From positions 1-7,798 of the forward strand of contig DAOVYZ010000157.1 in NCBI GenBank assembly GCA_030635365.1: 7,798 nucleotides of DNA, read 5' to 3'. Numbering within the stretch: position 1 is the first letter of the stretch; every line of letters begins with the position of its first letter. This stretch comes from Bacteroidales bacterium. GTDB lineage: Bacteria; Bacteroidota; Bacteroidia; Bacteroidales; UBA12077. Shown here in pieces: positions 1 through 6,649 of this stretch. The notes under the pieces are model-generated. The model saw only the letters and a program-made list of their open reading frames with translations. It was not told the DNA's origin and did not search any database. Both the position numbers and the translations under genes were made by a program.

Positions 1-332
1 GGCGGAACAACGTAATTTAAAATATAACTATTATCGTCACTTTCACTTTGAAGTATCTCTATATCATTTAGAAGTAATGCTAATAAAATAACATTTTTGG
101 GTATTATATCCTGAACAGATGTTACATATTCATCAATATCTGCATCCAGAATAAACTCTTCATCCTCACAGCAAGTATTTGCCATATTTTTAACTCCACA
201 ACAACAAGTTATTTGATTGGGATTAATGTTTATACTTTTCAACGCGCCCCCACAATAATGCATATTTATTGATGCACCTGATGCAAGTGTCAAGTAAAAC
301 AATACGAATATGATACTGAATAGTTTTTTCAT
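1..332 (-). CDS. HYC_CC_PP family small secreted Cys-rich protein (partial)
   Basis: The C-terminus is cut off by the left window edge; 110 codons are visible from an ATG at 330-332. The protein starts with a basic MKK and a hydrophobic stretch (residues 4-20), a signal peptide or N-terminal anchor, so it should act in the envelope. The order of motifs matches the Bacteroidota family named HYC_CC_PP: HYC at 25-27 followed by GG, Cys clusters at 43-45 (CCC) and 54-55 (CC), and Pro110 followed by a second codon starting CC, which must also be Pro. That gives the final PP at the edge of the window. The paired cysteines and histidine suggest metal binding or disulfides, but the function of the family is not known to me. 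From memory, relatives often lie near metal-efflux or TonB-receptor genes, which are not visible here. A TATTTTTG promoter element lies 16 nt upstream. It is separated from pxpC by 143 nt and is probably its own transcription unit. Confidence 0.8.
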   Translation of the reverse strand, partial: MKKLFSIIFVLFYLTLASGASINMHYCGGALKSININPNQITCCCGVKNMANTCCEDEEFILDADIDEYVTSVQDIIPKNVILLALLLNDIEILQSESDDNSYILNYVVP

Positions 333-348
333 TGCATATAGTTAAACG

Positions 349-356
349 CAAAAATA
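349..356 (-). promoter_or_regulatory. Candidate Bacteroidota -7 promoter element
   Basis: On the minus strand this reads TATTTTTG, an exact fit to the TAnnTTTG -7 consensus of the Bacteroidota housekeeping sigma factor. It ends 16 nt before the start codon of the HYC_CC_PP gene, which would give a short untranslated leader. No convincing TTG -33 element is found about 19 nt upstream, so the call rests on one half of the promoter in an AT-rich background. Confidence 0.35.
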
Positions 357-382
357 CTGTATTTGTTTATAAAAAGTGTCTC

Positions 383-424
383 AGATTTCAAATTTCAGGT
401 TTTAGATTTCAAATTTCAAGTTTC
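383..424. repeat. 21-bp tandem repeat, two copies
   Basis: Two adjacent 21-bp units (383-403 and 404-424) share the core agatttcaaatttca and differ at only two positions near their 3' ends. A degenerate continuation containing the palindrome tcaaatttga follows (422-431). The repeat lies between the end of pxpC and the HYC_CC_PP gene. Low-complexity CAAATTTC repeats of this kind are common between genes in Bacteroidota. No coding role is likely, although a short reading frame crosses it. Confidence 0.7.
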
Positions 425-475
425 AAATTTGAGATTTACAAGCAGTTTCCAACCTTACTACTTTAATGATGTTGC

Positions 476-1402
476 TTACTCTAAATTAAAAGCCTTTTCT
501 TGCTTTTGTATTAAATTGTGCGCTTCTTCAAGTTTTATTTCCTGAAACCTAATAGTATCTCCAGGTTGTAATTGTGCTAAATAGGGCAAGTCTACATATA
601 TCACATTTGCAATTCTGGTATATCCTCCTGTAGTTTGCCTGTCTGCCATCATTATTATAGGTTCTCCATGTGCAGGCACTTGAATGGTACCAAAGCTTAT
701 TCCCGATGATATAATATCTGAAGATAGTTTGTGTTCAATCTTTTCTCCTGCAAGCCTATACCCCATTCTATCGCATTGGACACTTAGTGTAAATTCTGAG
801 TTTAATAAACTTGTTAATCCGCTTACAGTGAAATGTCCCACTTCAGGGCCTGCAATTATTCGCGCAGTAAAATGATTCTTATAAACAGGAATTTGATGTT
901 TGGATATATGCTTTATATCAATACTACTTTCAACTTTTCCAAGTAAAAGTTCGTCACCAAATTTTAGTTGCCGTCCGTTAAAGCCTCCGATTTTTCCACG
1001 TAAATATGTTGACTTGCTTCCCATCACAACAGGAATGTCTATTCCTCCGGCAAAAGCAATATATGTCCTAAATCCATTTTCTAAGCTTTCAAATGACAAT
1101 TTATCACCTGAATTAATAGAAATAGTTTTATACATATCAATATCAGCACCATTGAGTTTGGGGCTCATATCTGCTCCACAAATAGCTATAAATGCCTTAG
1201 AATCAAATTCAATTGTTGGGCCTATAGCTGTTGCTTCGAAACAAGCTTCACTGGCTTTATTACCCACTAATATATTTGCTAATTTCAATGAATAGCTGTC
1301 CATAGCTCCTGAAACGGGCATTCCATATTGCTGATATCCAAATCTCCCCAGATCCTGGATAGTGGTTAACAAACCCGGATTATAAATTTTGATTTTAGCC
1401 AT
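476..1402 (-). CDS. pxpC: 5-oxoprolinase subunit C (PxpC / KipA-type)
   Basis: This is one of two subunits that, with PxpA, hydrolyse 5-oxoproline to glutamate using ATP in the cytoplasm. The 308 residues are the usual length and cover the whole carboxyltransferase-type family domain. Visible signatures are the N-terminal GLLTTIQDLGRFGYQ (10-24) with GMPVSGAMD (27-35), ICGADMSP (74-81), YIAFAGGI (114-121), the STYLRGKIGGFNGR loop (131-144), SVQCDRMGYRL (207-217) and GEPIIMMADRQTTGGY (246-261). The start fits the family N-terminus exactly. The gene overlaps the end of pxpB by 8 nt, so translation is probably coupled. Such proteins are often annotated as biotin-dependent carboxyltransferase or allophanate hydrolase subunit 2, or as KipA after the Bacillus kinase-inhibitor antagonist. 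The complete pxpABC neighbourhood favours the 5-oxoprolinase role. Confidence 0.95.
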   Translation of the reverse strand: MAKIKIYNPGLLTTIQDLGRFGYQQYGMPVSGAMDSYSLKLANILVGNKASEACFEATAIGPTIEFDSKAFIAICGADMSPKLNGADIDMYKTISINSGDKLSFESLENGFRTYIAFAGGIDIPVVMGSKSTYLRGKIGGFNGRQLKFGDELLLGKVESSIDIKHISKHQIPVYKNHFTARIIAGPEVGHFTVSGLTSLLNSEFTLSVQCDRMGYRLAGEKIEHKLSSDIISSGISFGTIQVPAHGEPIIMMADRQTTGGYTRIANVIYVDLPYLAQLQPGDTIRFQEIKLEEAHNLIQKQEKAFNLE

Positions 1403-2117
1403 CCCTCCTATCCTTTCTCAATGTGTATTCTCCCGATTCAACTAAATTCTTTATTTCTTCAAATTCAATTTTTGTTATGGGATTAAATTTAATATAATCA
1501 CCGGCTCTAATTAAAAATTCAGGTTTTCGTTCAGGGTCAAAAAGCTTTAATAGTGTTTTTCCTATTAATTGCCATCCTCCCGGGCTATCAATTGGATATA
1601 TTCCTGTTTGATTACCTGCTATTCCAACGGAACCTGCTTCAATAATTTGCCTTGGTGATTCTTTTCTGGGAGTAGCAATCTTATTATTCATTCCGCCTAA
1701 ATAGCAGAAACCCGGTGTAAATCCCAGCATATATACCAAATATTCCACAGATGAATGAGTTTGTATTACTTCTTCAGTTGTCAATTTGCTTGTGTTAGCC
1801 ACTATCTCAATGTCAGGGGCAAATTCAGGATCATAACATACGGGAATATGCAACAAAAAAAGTTCTGGTAATTCAATTGTGTTCAGTCCTTCTTCAATGT
1901 GTTTCAATTTATCTACCAGTATACTGTATTTTATTTCTAAAGGATTATAACAAATCATTAGTTCATTATAAGCCGGTACTAATTCAACAATTCCCTTTAT
2001 TTGAGCATTACAAATCTCTAAAAACAATGCTTGTAGTTGCTTATGAATACTAGTAGATATAGTATCTCCAAGCTTTATTAAGAATGAAGAATCACCCAGA
2101 GGAATGTATTTAAACAT
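1395..2117 (-). CDS. pxpB: 5-oxoprolinase subunit B (PxpB / KipI-type)
   Basis: PxpB pairs with PxpC in the ATP-dependent 5-oxoprolinase. The 240 residues are near the usual length of this family. The N-terminal part (about 1-85) is the variable domain, here with PLGDSSFLIKLGD at 6-18. The cyclophilin-like C-terminal domain shows VCYDPEFAPDIE (93-104), His121, GFTPGFCYLGG (132-142), PRKESPR (150-156), AGSVGIAGNQTGIYP (161-175), SPGGWQLIGKT (178-188) and RAGDYIKF (204-211). These are the diagnostic blocks of the family. The stop codon lies inside pxpC (8-nt overlap), and the start is 2 nt beyond the pxpA stop, so the three genes should be made together. In Bacillus the homologue KipI inhibits the sporulation kinase KinA. 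Nothing here suggests that role. Confidence 0.95.
   Translation of the reverse strand: MFKYIPLGDSSFLIKLGDTISTSIHKQLQALFLEICNAQIKGIVELVPAYNELMICYNPLEIKYSILVDKLKHIEEGLNTIELPELFLLHIPVCYDPEFAPDIEIVANTSKLTTEEVIQTHSSVEYLVYMLGFTPGFCYLGGMNNKIATPRKESPRQIIEAGSVGIAGNQTGIYPIDSPGGWQLIGKTLLKLFDPERKPEFLIRAGDYIKFNPITKIEFEEIKNLVESGEYTLRKDRRDG
1404..1416 (-). promoter_or_regulatory. Shine-Dalgarno-like sites before pxpC
   Basis: On the minus strand, AAAGGA (1411-1416) ends 8 nt before the pxpC ATG and AGGAGG (1404-1409) ends 1 nt before it. The first has workable spacing and the second is too close. Both lie inside the pxpB coding region. The other starts in this window have no comparable purine-rich site at a usable distance, so this one stands out and supports the chosen start. 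Initiation here may also depend on ribosomes ending pxpB translation. Confidence 0.4.
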
Positions 2118-2119
2118 TT

Positions 2120-2887
2120 TTATAAGTATCGTTTATTCAAGCTTTTCAATTTTATTTTTTGTTGGCTTATCTCCTCACTTAAGAGTTTAACAAAATCCCA
2201 GGCTTTAATATTATCTCCATGTACGCATATTGTTTGGGCTTGAATTGGAATGGTATTTCCATTAATAGTTTGAACCGTTTTATCTTTTAGTATTTGAATA
2301 ACTTGCTTCAATGCCAGCAAACTATCGTGAATCACAGCTCCCTCTTGCACTCTTGATAAGAGCGATCCGTCGTCATTATAAGCCCTGTCGGCAAAAACTT
2401 CATTTGCCACTTTTAATCCTGCATCTCTTGCAGCCTGAAGCATTACTGAACCCGAAAGCCCAACAACAATTAGTTCAGGGTCAATTTTACAAATAGCCTC
2501 GGCAAAAACAGTTGCTTTTGTATAATTAATTGACAAATCATTATACAAAGCCCCATGAGGTTTAACATGAATTAATTTACCACCTAAAGCTTCTGTCATT
2601 GATTTTAGTGCCCCAACCTGATACAGGGTCATAGCACCTAGCTCTTCTGTTCTCACTATCATTGAACGCCTCCCAAATCCAACCAAATCGGGATACCCGG
2701 GATGAGCTCCTATTGCTACATTGTTTTCCAGAGCTGTTTTTATGGTATTTTCAATCACCAAAGGATCACCTGCGTGAAAACCACAGGCAATATTTGCCGA
2801 AGTAATATATTTCATTACCTCGGCATCGTTTCCAATGCTGTAATTACCAAAACTCTCGCCTAAATCTGAATTAAGATCAATAATCAT
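2120..2887 (-). CDS. pxpA: 5-oxoprolinase subunit A (PxpA, LamB/YcsF family)
   Basis: PxpA is the third subunit of prokaryotic 5-oxoprolinase and the partner of PxpBC in turning 5-oxoproline into glutamate. The 255-residue length is typical. Conserved blocks run throughout: DLNSDLGES (4-12), ANIACGFHAGDP (31-42), GAHPGYPD (60-67), VKPHGALYN (108-116), EVFADRAYNDDGSLLSR (163-179) and ICVHGDN (220-226). The Asp, His and Glu residues in these blocks are those expected in the active site of this TIM-barrel-like fold. No signal peptide is present, so it is cytoplasmic. It starts 11 nt after the stop of the transporter gene and ends 2 nt before pxpB. The start codon directly precedes the family N-terminus, leaving no room for another choice. 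The C-terminus (about 240-255) has a short Lys-rich tail beyond the conserved core. Confidence 0.96.
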   Translation of the reverse strand: MIIDLNSDLGESFGNYSIGNDAEVMKYITSANIACGFHAGDPLVIENTIKTALENNVAIGAHPGYPDLVGFGRRSMIVRTEELGAMTLYQVGALKSMTEALGGKLIHVKPHGALYNDLSINYTKATVFAEAICKIDPELIVVGLSGSVMLQAARDAGLKVANEVFADRAYNDDGSLLSRVQEGAVIHDSLLALKQVIQILKDKTVQTINGNTIPIQAQTICVHGDNIKAWDFVKLLSEEISQQKIKLKSLNKRYL

Positions 2888-2898
2888 AATATGAGTTT

Positions 2899-4161
2899 TT
2901 AAATGATACCTATTACTGATAGTATACTTCTAATTCCTAATCCTACCGCCACTAAAACAACCAGAAATCCTATTATGTTCGTTGATAATTTATTCTTAAA
3001 ATCACCTAATATTTTTTTATTGTTCATAACCCACAGTAAATATACAGCAATAATCGGCAACAAAATACCATTTGTAATTTGTGCAAATACTATTGCTTTT
3101 ACAGGTTTAAATCCAAATGCAGAAAATATTATTCCAATCATTAAAATAAAAATCCATACAAATTTAAACTTCCAATTCTTTAAATCCTTTTTCCAACCCA
3201 AAATACCTGCTGTGGCATAAGCAGCTGCCAAAGGGGCTTTAACCGCCGATGAAACCCCTGCAGCAAACAAACCAAAAGCCATAAATATTTTTGCCCAATT
3301 ACCTAATAAAGGTTGTAACTGCATTGCCATATCGCCGGCACTTTTTATTTCAGTTCCCGATCCCATAAAAGCTACAGCAGATGTTATTACAATTGACATT
3401 GATATTAATCCACCAATGGCTATTGAAATATAAATATCCGTCCTGGCTTCTTTTAAACCTGATTGATCCTTCCATCGTTCCTGAACTACTGAAGAGTGCA
3501 AGAATAGGTTATATGGAACAACGGTTGTTCCTATTAATGCAACCAAGGTTAAAACAGAACCATTTGGTAATGTAGGGATAAAAACTCCTTTCAAAATTAC
3601 ACCTATATTGGGAGCTATTACTATCATAGTAGATATAAATGCTAAACTCATTAATATTACTAACGTAATAAGCATTTTTTCTAATGCTTTATAACTACCA
3701 ATCATCATTAACCCAAAAGCAAAAACACCTATAACAGGCCCCCATATATTAATTGAAAATAATTTTCCAAATGTAACATTTGAAATTCCGGTAATAGTTT
3801 CCAGTCCCAGGGCTCCACCCAAAATATTACCTGTTTCGTAAGCAGCATTCCCAATAACTATTGCAGATAATACAAGAATAGCCGTTATAAGTTTTGTAAT
3901 CGGATTTTTATATTGTTCGCGTAATGCTTCACCTAAACCTTTCCTTGCAACAATTCCCAATCGAGCTGACATTTCCTGTAAAACAATAGTTGCTATTATA
4001 GAAAATAATAAACCCCAAAGTAATGCATATCCAAATTTAGCACCAGCAATTGAGCAAGTGGTTACAGTACCCGGACCAATAAATGCAGCCGTTACCAAGG
4101 CTGCAGGCCCAATAGATTGCATCTTTTTTAAGAAATTTGTTTTATCTGACTTTTTATTCAT
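2899..4161 (-). CDS. NRAMP-family (YcsG-like) transporter with altered metal site
   Basis: This is an inner-membrane LeuT-fold transporter of about 420 residues with roughly 11 hydrophobic helices. I place the start at ATG 4159-4161, giving MNKKSDK; an in-frame GTG at 4165-4167 adds two residues and is also possible (positions below count from the GTG). Family membership is shown by GPG at 31-33 leading into AGAKFGYALLWGLLFS (41-56), by LQEMSARLGI (63-72), and by the TM6 stretch VVPYNLFLHSSVVQERW (216-232). In classical NRAMP metal importers, TM1 carries DPGN and TM6 carries MPH. Here these read GPGT (31-34) and VPY (217-219), so the Asp, Asn, Met and His of the metal site and proton path are all replaced. 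It is the first gene of the pxpABC operon. B. subtilis ycsG, also NRAMP-like, likewise sits beside the pxpA homologue ycsF. Import of 5-oxoproline or another small organic substrate is my inference; a metal substrate cannot be excluded. Confidence 0.88.
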   Translation of the reverse strand: MNKKSDKTNFLKKMQSIGPAALVTAAFIGPGTVTTCSIAGAKFGYALLWGLLFSIIATIVLQEMSARLGIVARKGLGEALREQYKNPITKLITAILVLSAIVIGNAAYETGNILGGALGLETITGISNVTFGKLFSINIWGPVIGVFAFGLMMIGSYKALEKMLITLVILMSLAFISTMIVIAPNIGVILKGVFIPTLPNGSVLTLVALIGTTVVPYNLFLHSSVVQERWKDQSGLKEARTDIYISIAIGGLISMSIVITSAVAFMGSGTEIKSAGDMAMQLQPLLGNWAKIFMAFGLFAAGVSSAVKAPLAAAYATAGILGWKKDLKNWKFKFVWIFILMIGIIFSAFGFKPVKAIVFAQITNGILLPIIAVYLLWVMNNKKILGDFKNKLSTNIIGFLVVLVAVGLGIRSILSVIGII

Positions 4162-4323
4162 TCCCACTTTTTTATAAGGTTGAAATTTAAGAATAATATG
4201 AGATCATCAAAAATTAATTTTTCTTTATTGAATATATTTTTGAGATATTAAGGACTCTTTTTTATTAAAACAAAAAACATCATATCAAAATATCTTTAGA
4301 TTCCCTTTTACCTTATTTCCGCA

Positions 4324-4402
4324 AGCCACGGTGTGAATTGTTGATTAATAGCTATCTGTAATTTATTAACAAGTGCTTTAGCAGAAGACTCACGCCGTGG
4401 CT
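4324..4402. repeat. 79-nt structured inverted repeat
   Basis: The arms agccacggtgtga (4324-4336) and tcacgccgtggct (4390-4402) are reverse complements except for one T/C position, which still allows G-U pairing in RNA. Between them is a second smaller hairpin: ttg plus ttaata (4341-4350, one bulged A) pairs with tattaacaa (4364-4372). The arms are much more GC-rich than their surroundings. The whole could fold as a nested stem when transcribed from either strand. It could be a dispersed palindromic repeat, a structured leader of the NRAMP-pxp operon, or a mobile-element relic. It is not a classic terminator because no T-run follows either arm directly. Confidence 0.65.
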
Positions 4403-4450
4403 ATCAGGGGTTTCTATAAAAGCACCTGCGGATTTATGGTTTTATAAAAC

Positions 4451-4595
4451 TAGGCTGTAGTTTAATTTGGCGAGTATAACTTAGTGAATTCTTAGTATTT
4501 TTGTGGCTTTGCGGCAATAAAAATTCAGCCACGAAGTCTCTAAACCACCAAGATACACAAACACACATGCCAACGCTAAATTAAACTACAGCCTA
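4451..4595. repeat. 145-nt MITE-like element with 18-bp terminal inverted repeats
   Basis: The ends taggctgtagtttaattt (4451-4468) and aaattaaactacagccta (4578-4595) are perfect reverse complements over 18 bp. Allowing one mismatch, pairing extends to 22 bp (4451-4472 and 4574-4595). The two interior halves are also imperfect inverted copies of each other, built on CTTAGT and TTTGTGGC-type words (about 4481-4515 and 4528-4560). The tetranucleotide aaac flanks the element on both sides (4447-4450 and 4596-4599), as a short target duplication would, though in AT-rich DNA this may be chance. No reading frame is inside. It is either a non-autonomous mobile element or a long palindromic repeat of the kind seen between Bacteroidota genes. 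Confidence 0.65.
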
Positions 4596-4710
4596 AAACT
4601 ATTGTAACTTTTTAATAATAAACTCAAAAGAATCAAGAATCAACTTATTCTGGATTTTTTAATCAAATAATAGTATCTTCACTACCGAAAAACGTATTTT
4701 AAATTAGGGG

Positions 4711-5559
4711 ATGAGCATATTTAATAAATTTTTTCCTCACGATAAGGAGATGGTGTTTAAGGTTAAGCTCAATTTTAACATTAGCCTTACCATATTCTTA
4801 TTTTTCCTTTTTTTTAAGCCATTTGAAGTTAATTACGATAACATTAATAATCTTATACTCTTCTTTTCAGGATTTGGAGGTATCACATTTATTGTAATAG
4901 CTATTTTCCATATCATTCTACCCGGGTTTTTTCCAAAATTTTTAAAAGCAACCGAATGGGAAATAGAGCCACCAAACATAATTTGCTTTTTAATTTTATC
5001 CGGAAGTTCTGTTGCATTTACTTTTTATCTTCGCCATGTAGGAATGGTTCCAATTACTTTTTATATTGTTTTTCAAATTGTTTTAATTTGCATGGTTCCT
5101 GTATTCCTTCTGAAGTTGATTTACAAAAATGTGTTTTGGAAAAATCAAGCTGATATTTTATCAGATAAACTCAAAACACAATCAAAACAACCCATTCAGG
5201 AAGAAAATAATGAAATAGTAACATTATCGTCTGAAAATAAATCTGAAAAATTAAAACTCCAGATCAATAATATACTATTCATAAAAGCAGCCGATAATTA
5301 TGTGGAAATTATGCATAAAGATGGTGATAAGATCAGCAAAAAGCTTTTACGAAATACCCTTAAAAATATTGAATTGCAATTTACAGATTCTGACAATTTT
5401 ATTCGTTGCCACAGAACATACATTGTAAACAAAAACCATATCAAAAAACTTTCTAAAGATTTTAACGGAGATAAATTAATTCTACATAACTTTCAGGATG
5501 ACATCCCTGTTTCGCGCCATTATCTTTTAAAAGTAAGAGAAAGCCTGAATTTTGAATAA
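4711..5559 (+). CDS. Membrane-anchored LytTR DNA-binding regulator
   Basis: This 282-residue protein joins an N-terminal membrane domain to a C-terminal LytTR DNA-binding domain. Four hydrophobic helices are visible at about residues 20-38, 47-70, 89-107 and 112-138. A polar linker (about 142-180) leads to the LytTR domain (about 180-280), with its hallmarks ILFIKAADNYVEI (188-200), FIRCHRTYIVNKNHI (230-244) and IPVSRHYLLKVRE (265-277). There is no receiver domain with a phosphorylated Asp and no kinase domain, so any signal would pass through the membrane part directly to DNA binding. Nearby genes include no histidine kinase. It is divergent from the NRAMP-pxp operon and could regulate it, or itself, through the shared intergenic region; this is inferred from position only. 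The ATG at 4711 follows an AGGGG that is too close to act as a normal ribosome site. Confidence 0.88.
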   Translation: MSIFNKFFPHDKEMVFKVKLNFNISLTIFLFFLFFKPFEVNYDNINNLILFFSGFGGITFIVIAIFHIILPGFFPKFLKATEWEIEPPNIICFLILSGSSVAFTFYLRHVGMVPITFYIVFQIVLICMVPVFLLKLIYKNVFWKNQADILSDKLKTQSKQPIQEENNEIVTLSSENKSEKLKLQINNILFIKAADNYVEIMHKDGDKISKKLLRNTLKNIELQFTDSDNFIRCHRTYIVNKNHIKKLSKDFNGDKLILHNFQDDIPVSRHYLLKVRESLNFE

Positions 5560-5851
5560 GCAGTTGAAAGGATACAGATGTTAAATTTAATCAACCATAT
5601 TTAGCCATTAACTTAGAGGAAACTAAAAATTGTAACTAACATAACGTAGTTCGCTATTTTAAACTCACACTTAATGACTACGGCCTACAATATAGCAGGA
5701 ACTGGCAAAAATGCCATTCACCCCAAATAAAAGCCCCTCACCAAAACAGCTATTATATTAATCCCAAAACAAAGGCCATCATCCCTTTATTTTCTCAGAT
5801 TAAACACTTTTTTCTAAAATTGTTGATAACAATAATGAAAAAACTTCTGTT

Positions 5852-6649
5852 ATGAGTATCAAGAAATATGAAATTCCCCAAGCAGTAAAAAAGAATATCT
5901 GGCAAATATGGCATCAATTGCTTATACGTTTTGACAAAAATGTATCTGTTGATTTTATAAATTATGGATATGACAGTTTAAATGGAGAACAGGGTATTGA
6001 TTTATTAAATACTGATGAACCAAATAGATACTGTATACAATTGTATGACCAATTGGTTAACAAAATAGATATTTATAACCAGGATGTTTTAGAAATAGGA
6101 TCAGGCAGAGGCGGTGGTGCTTCGTACATTATGCGATATTACCAACCAAAATCGTATACAGGGCTAGAAATTTCGGGAAGGGTAACCGATTTTTGCAACA
6201 GATATTACACTGAGTATGGTTTATCTTTTGTTAAGGGAGATGCAGCAAATCTTCCTTTCAAGAAAAAGACTTTTGATACTGTATTGTGCATAGAATCTGC
6301 AAGAAATTATGTGAATCCTAAGAAATTTTTTAACGAAGTATATAAGGTTGTTCGTAAAGGAGGATGTTTTTTATATTCCGATGTTTTTGAAGCAGGAGAA
6401 TTGGATGATATTAAAAGGCAAATGGGTAAAGCAGGTTTTAAGTTACAGTCCGAAAAAAATATTACTTCAAATACAATAACTGCATTGGATAAAGACCGTG
6501 CCCGAAGAGTAAAATTAGTTGAAGATAAAGTTCCGGGGTTCTTAAAAAAGGCTTTTACTCAATTCTCAGGTATTAAAGGAACAGAAAGATACAACTCATT
6601 TAAAAGTGGTAAAAGCGAATACTGGAGTTTTGTACTAAGGAAAAACTAG
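5852..6649 (+). CDS. Class I SAM-dependent methyltransferase
   Basis: This 265-residue cytoplasmic protein has a complete Rossmann methyltransferase core: motif I VLEIGSGRGGGASYI (79-93) binding S-adenosylmethionine, the acidic loop YTGLEIS (102-108), GDAANLPF (129-136), FDTVLCIESARNY (141-153) and VVRKGGCFLYSD (166-177). The long glycine motif, the upstream DFINYGY (34-40) and the ESARNY block resemble small-molecule methyltransferases typified by mycobacterial phthiotriolone dimycocerosate methyltransferase. That points to a lipid, polyketide or other secondary-metabolite hydroxyl as acceptor, but no biosynthetic partners lie beside it and the substrate is unknown. The C-terminal part (about 178-265) is basic and probably forms the acceptor lid. 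The ATG at 5852 overlaps the stop of a six-codon upstream frame (ATGA), and no better start precedes it. It lies 292 nt after the LytTR gene, so it is probably transcribed separately. Confidence 0.85.
   Translation: MSIKKYEIPQAVKKNIWQIWHQLLIRFDKNVSVDFINYGYDSLNGEQGIDLLNTDEPNRYCIQLYDQLVNKIDIYNQDVLEIGSGRGGGASYIMRYYQPKSYTGLEISGRVTDFCNRYYTEYGLSFVKGDAANLPFKKKTFDTVLCIESARNYVNPKKFFNEVYKVVRKGGCFLYSDVFEAGELDDIKRQMGKAGFKLQSEKNITSNTITALDKDRARRVKLVEDKVPGFLKKAFTQFSGIKGTERYNSFKSGKSEYWSFVLRKN

Larger units (their letters stand above)
4168..4710. other. Non-coding divergent intergenic region
   Basis: This 543-nt stretch lies between the divergent NRAMP-pxp operon and the LytTR gene, so it should hold promoters for both. 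Its left part (4168-4320) is very AT-rich with A and T runs. The middle carries two palindromic elements listed separately (4324-4402 and 4451-4595). The right part (4596-4710) is AT-rich leader. No reading frame with a recognisable product is seen. I found no full TTG-N19-TAnnTTTG promoter on either side; near-matches have the wrong internal spacing. Confidence 0.6.

Noticed and set aside
900..1295. A 131-codon plus-strand reading frame opposite pxpC
   Set aside because: It lies entirely antisense to a well-conserved gene, has no recognisable motif and no start-site signal.
476..2117. Reading pxpB and pxpC as urea amidolyase/allophanate hydrolase or as sporulation-kinase regulators KipI/KipA
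   Set aside because: No biotin carboxylase or amidase domain is present, and pxpA is directly adjacent, which fits 5-oxoprolinase best.
2903..3220. A 105-codon plus-strand reading frame opposite the transporter gene
   Set aside because: It mirrors the hydrophobic transporter on the other strand; its composition is explained by that and no family is recognised.
5645..5682. Inverted repeat cgtagt / actacg between the LytTR and methyltransferase genes
   Set aside because: Only 6 bp with a 26-nt loop and no T-run; too weak to call a terminator or operator.
5703..5716. Short hairpin tggca-aaaa-tgcca
   Set aside because: A 5-bp stem without a following T-run occurs often by chance in AT-rich DNA.
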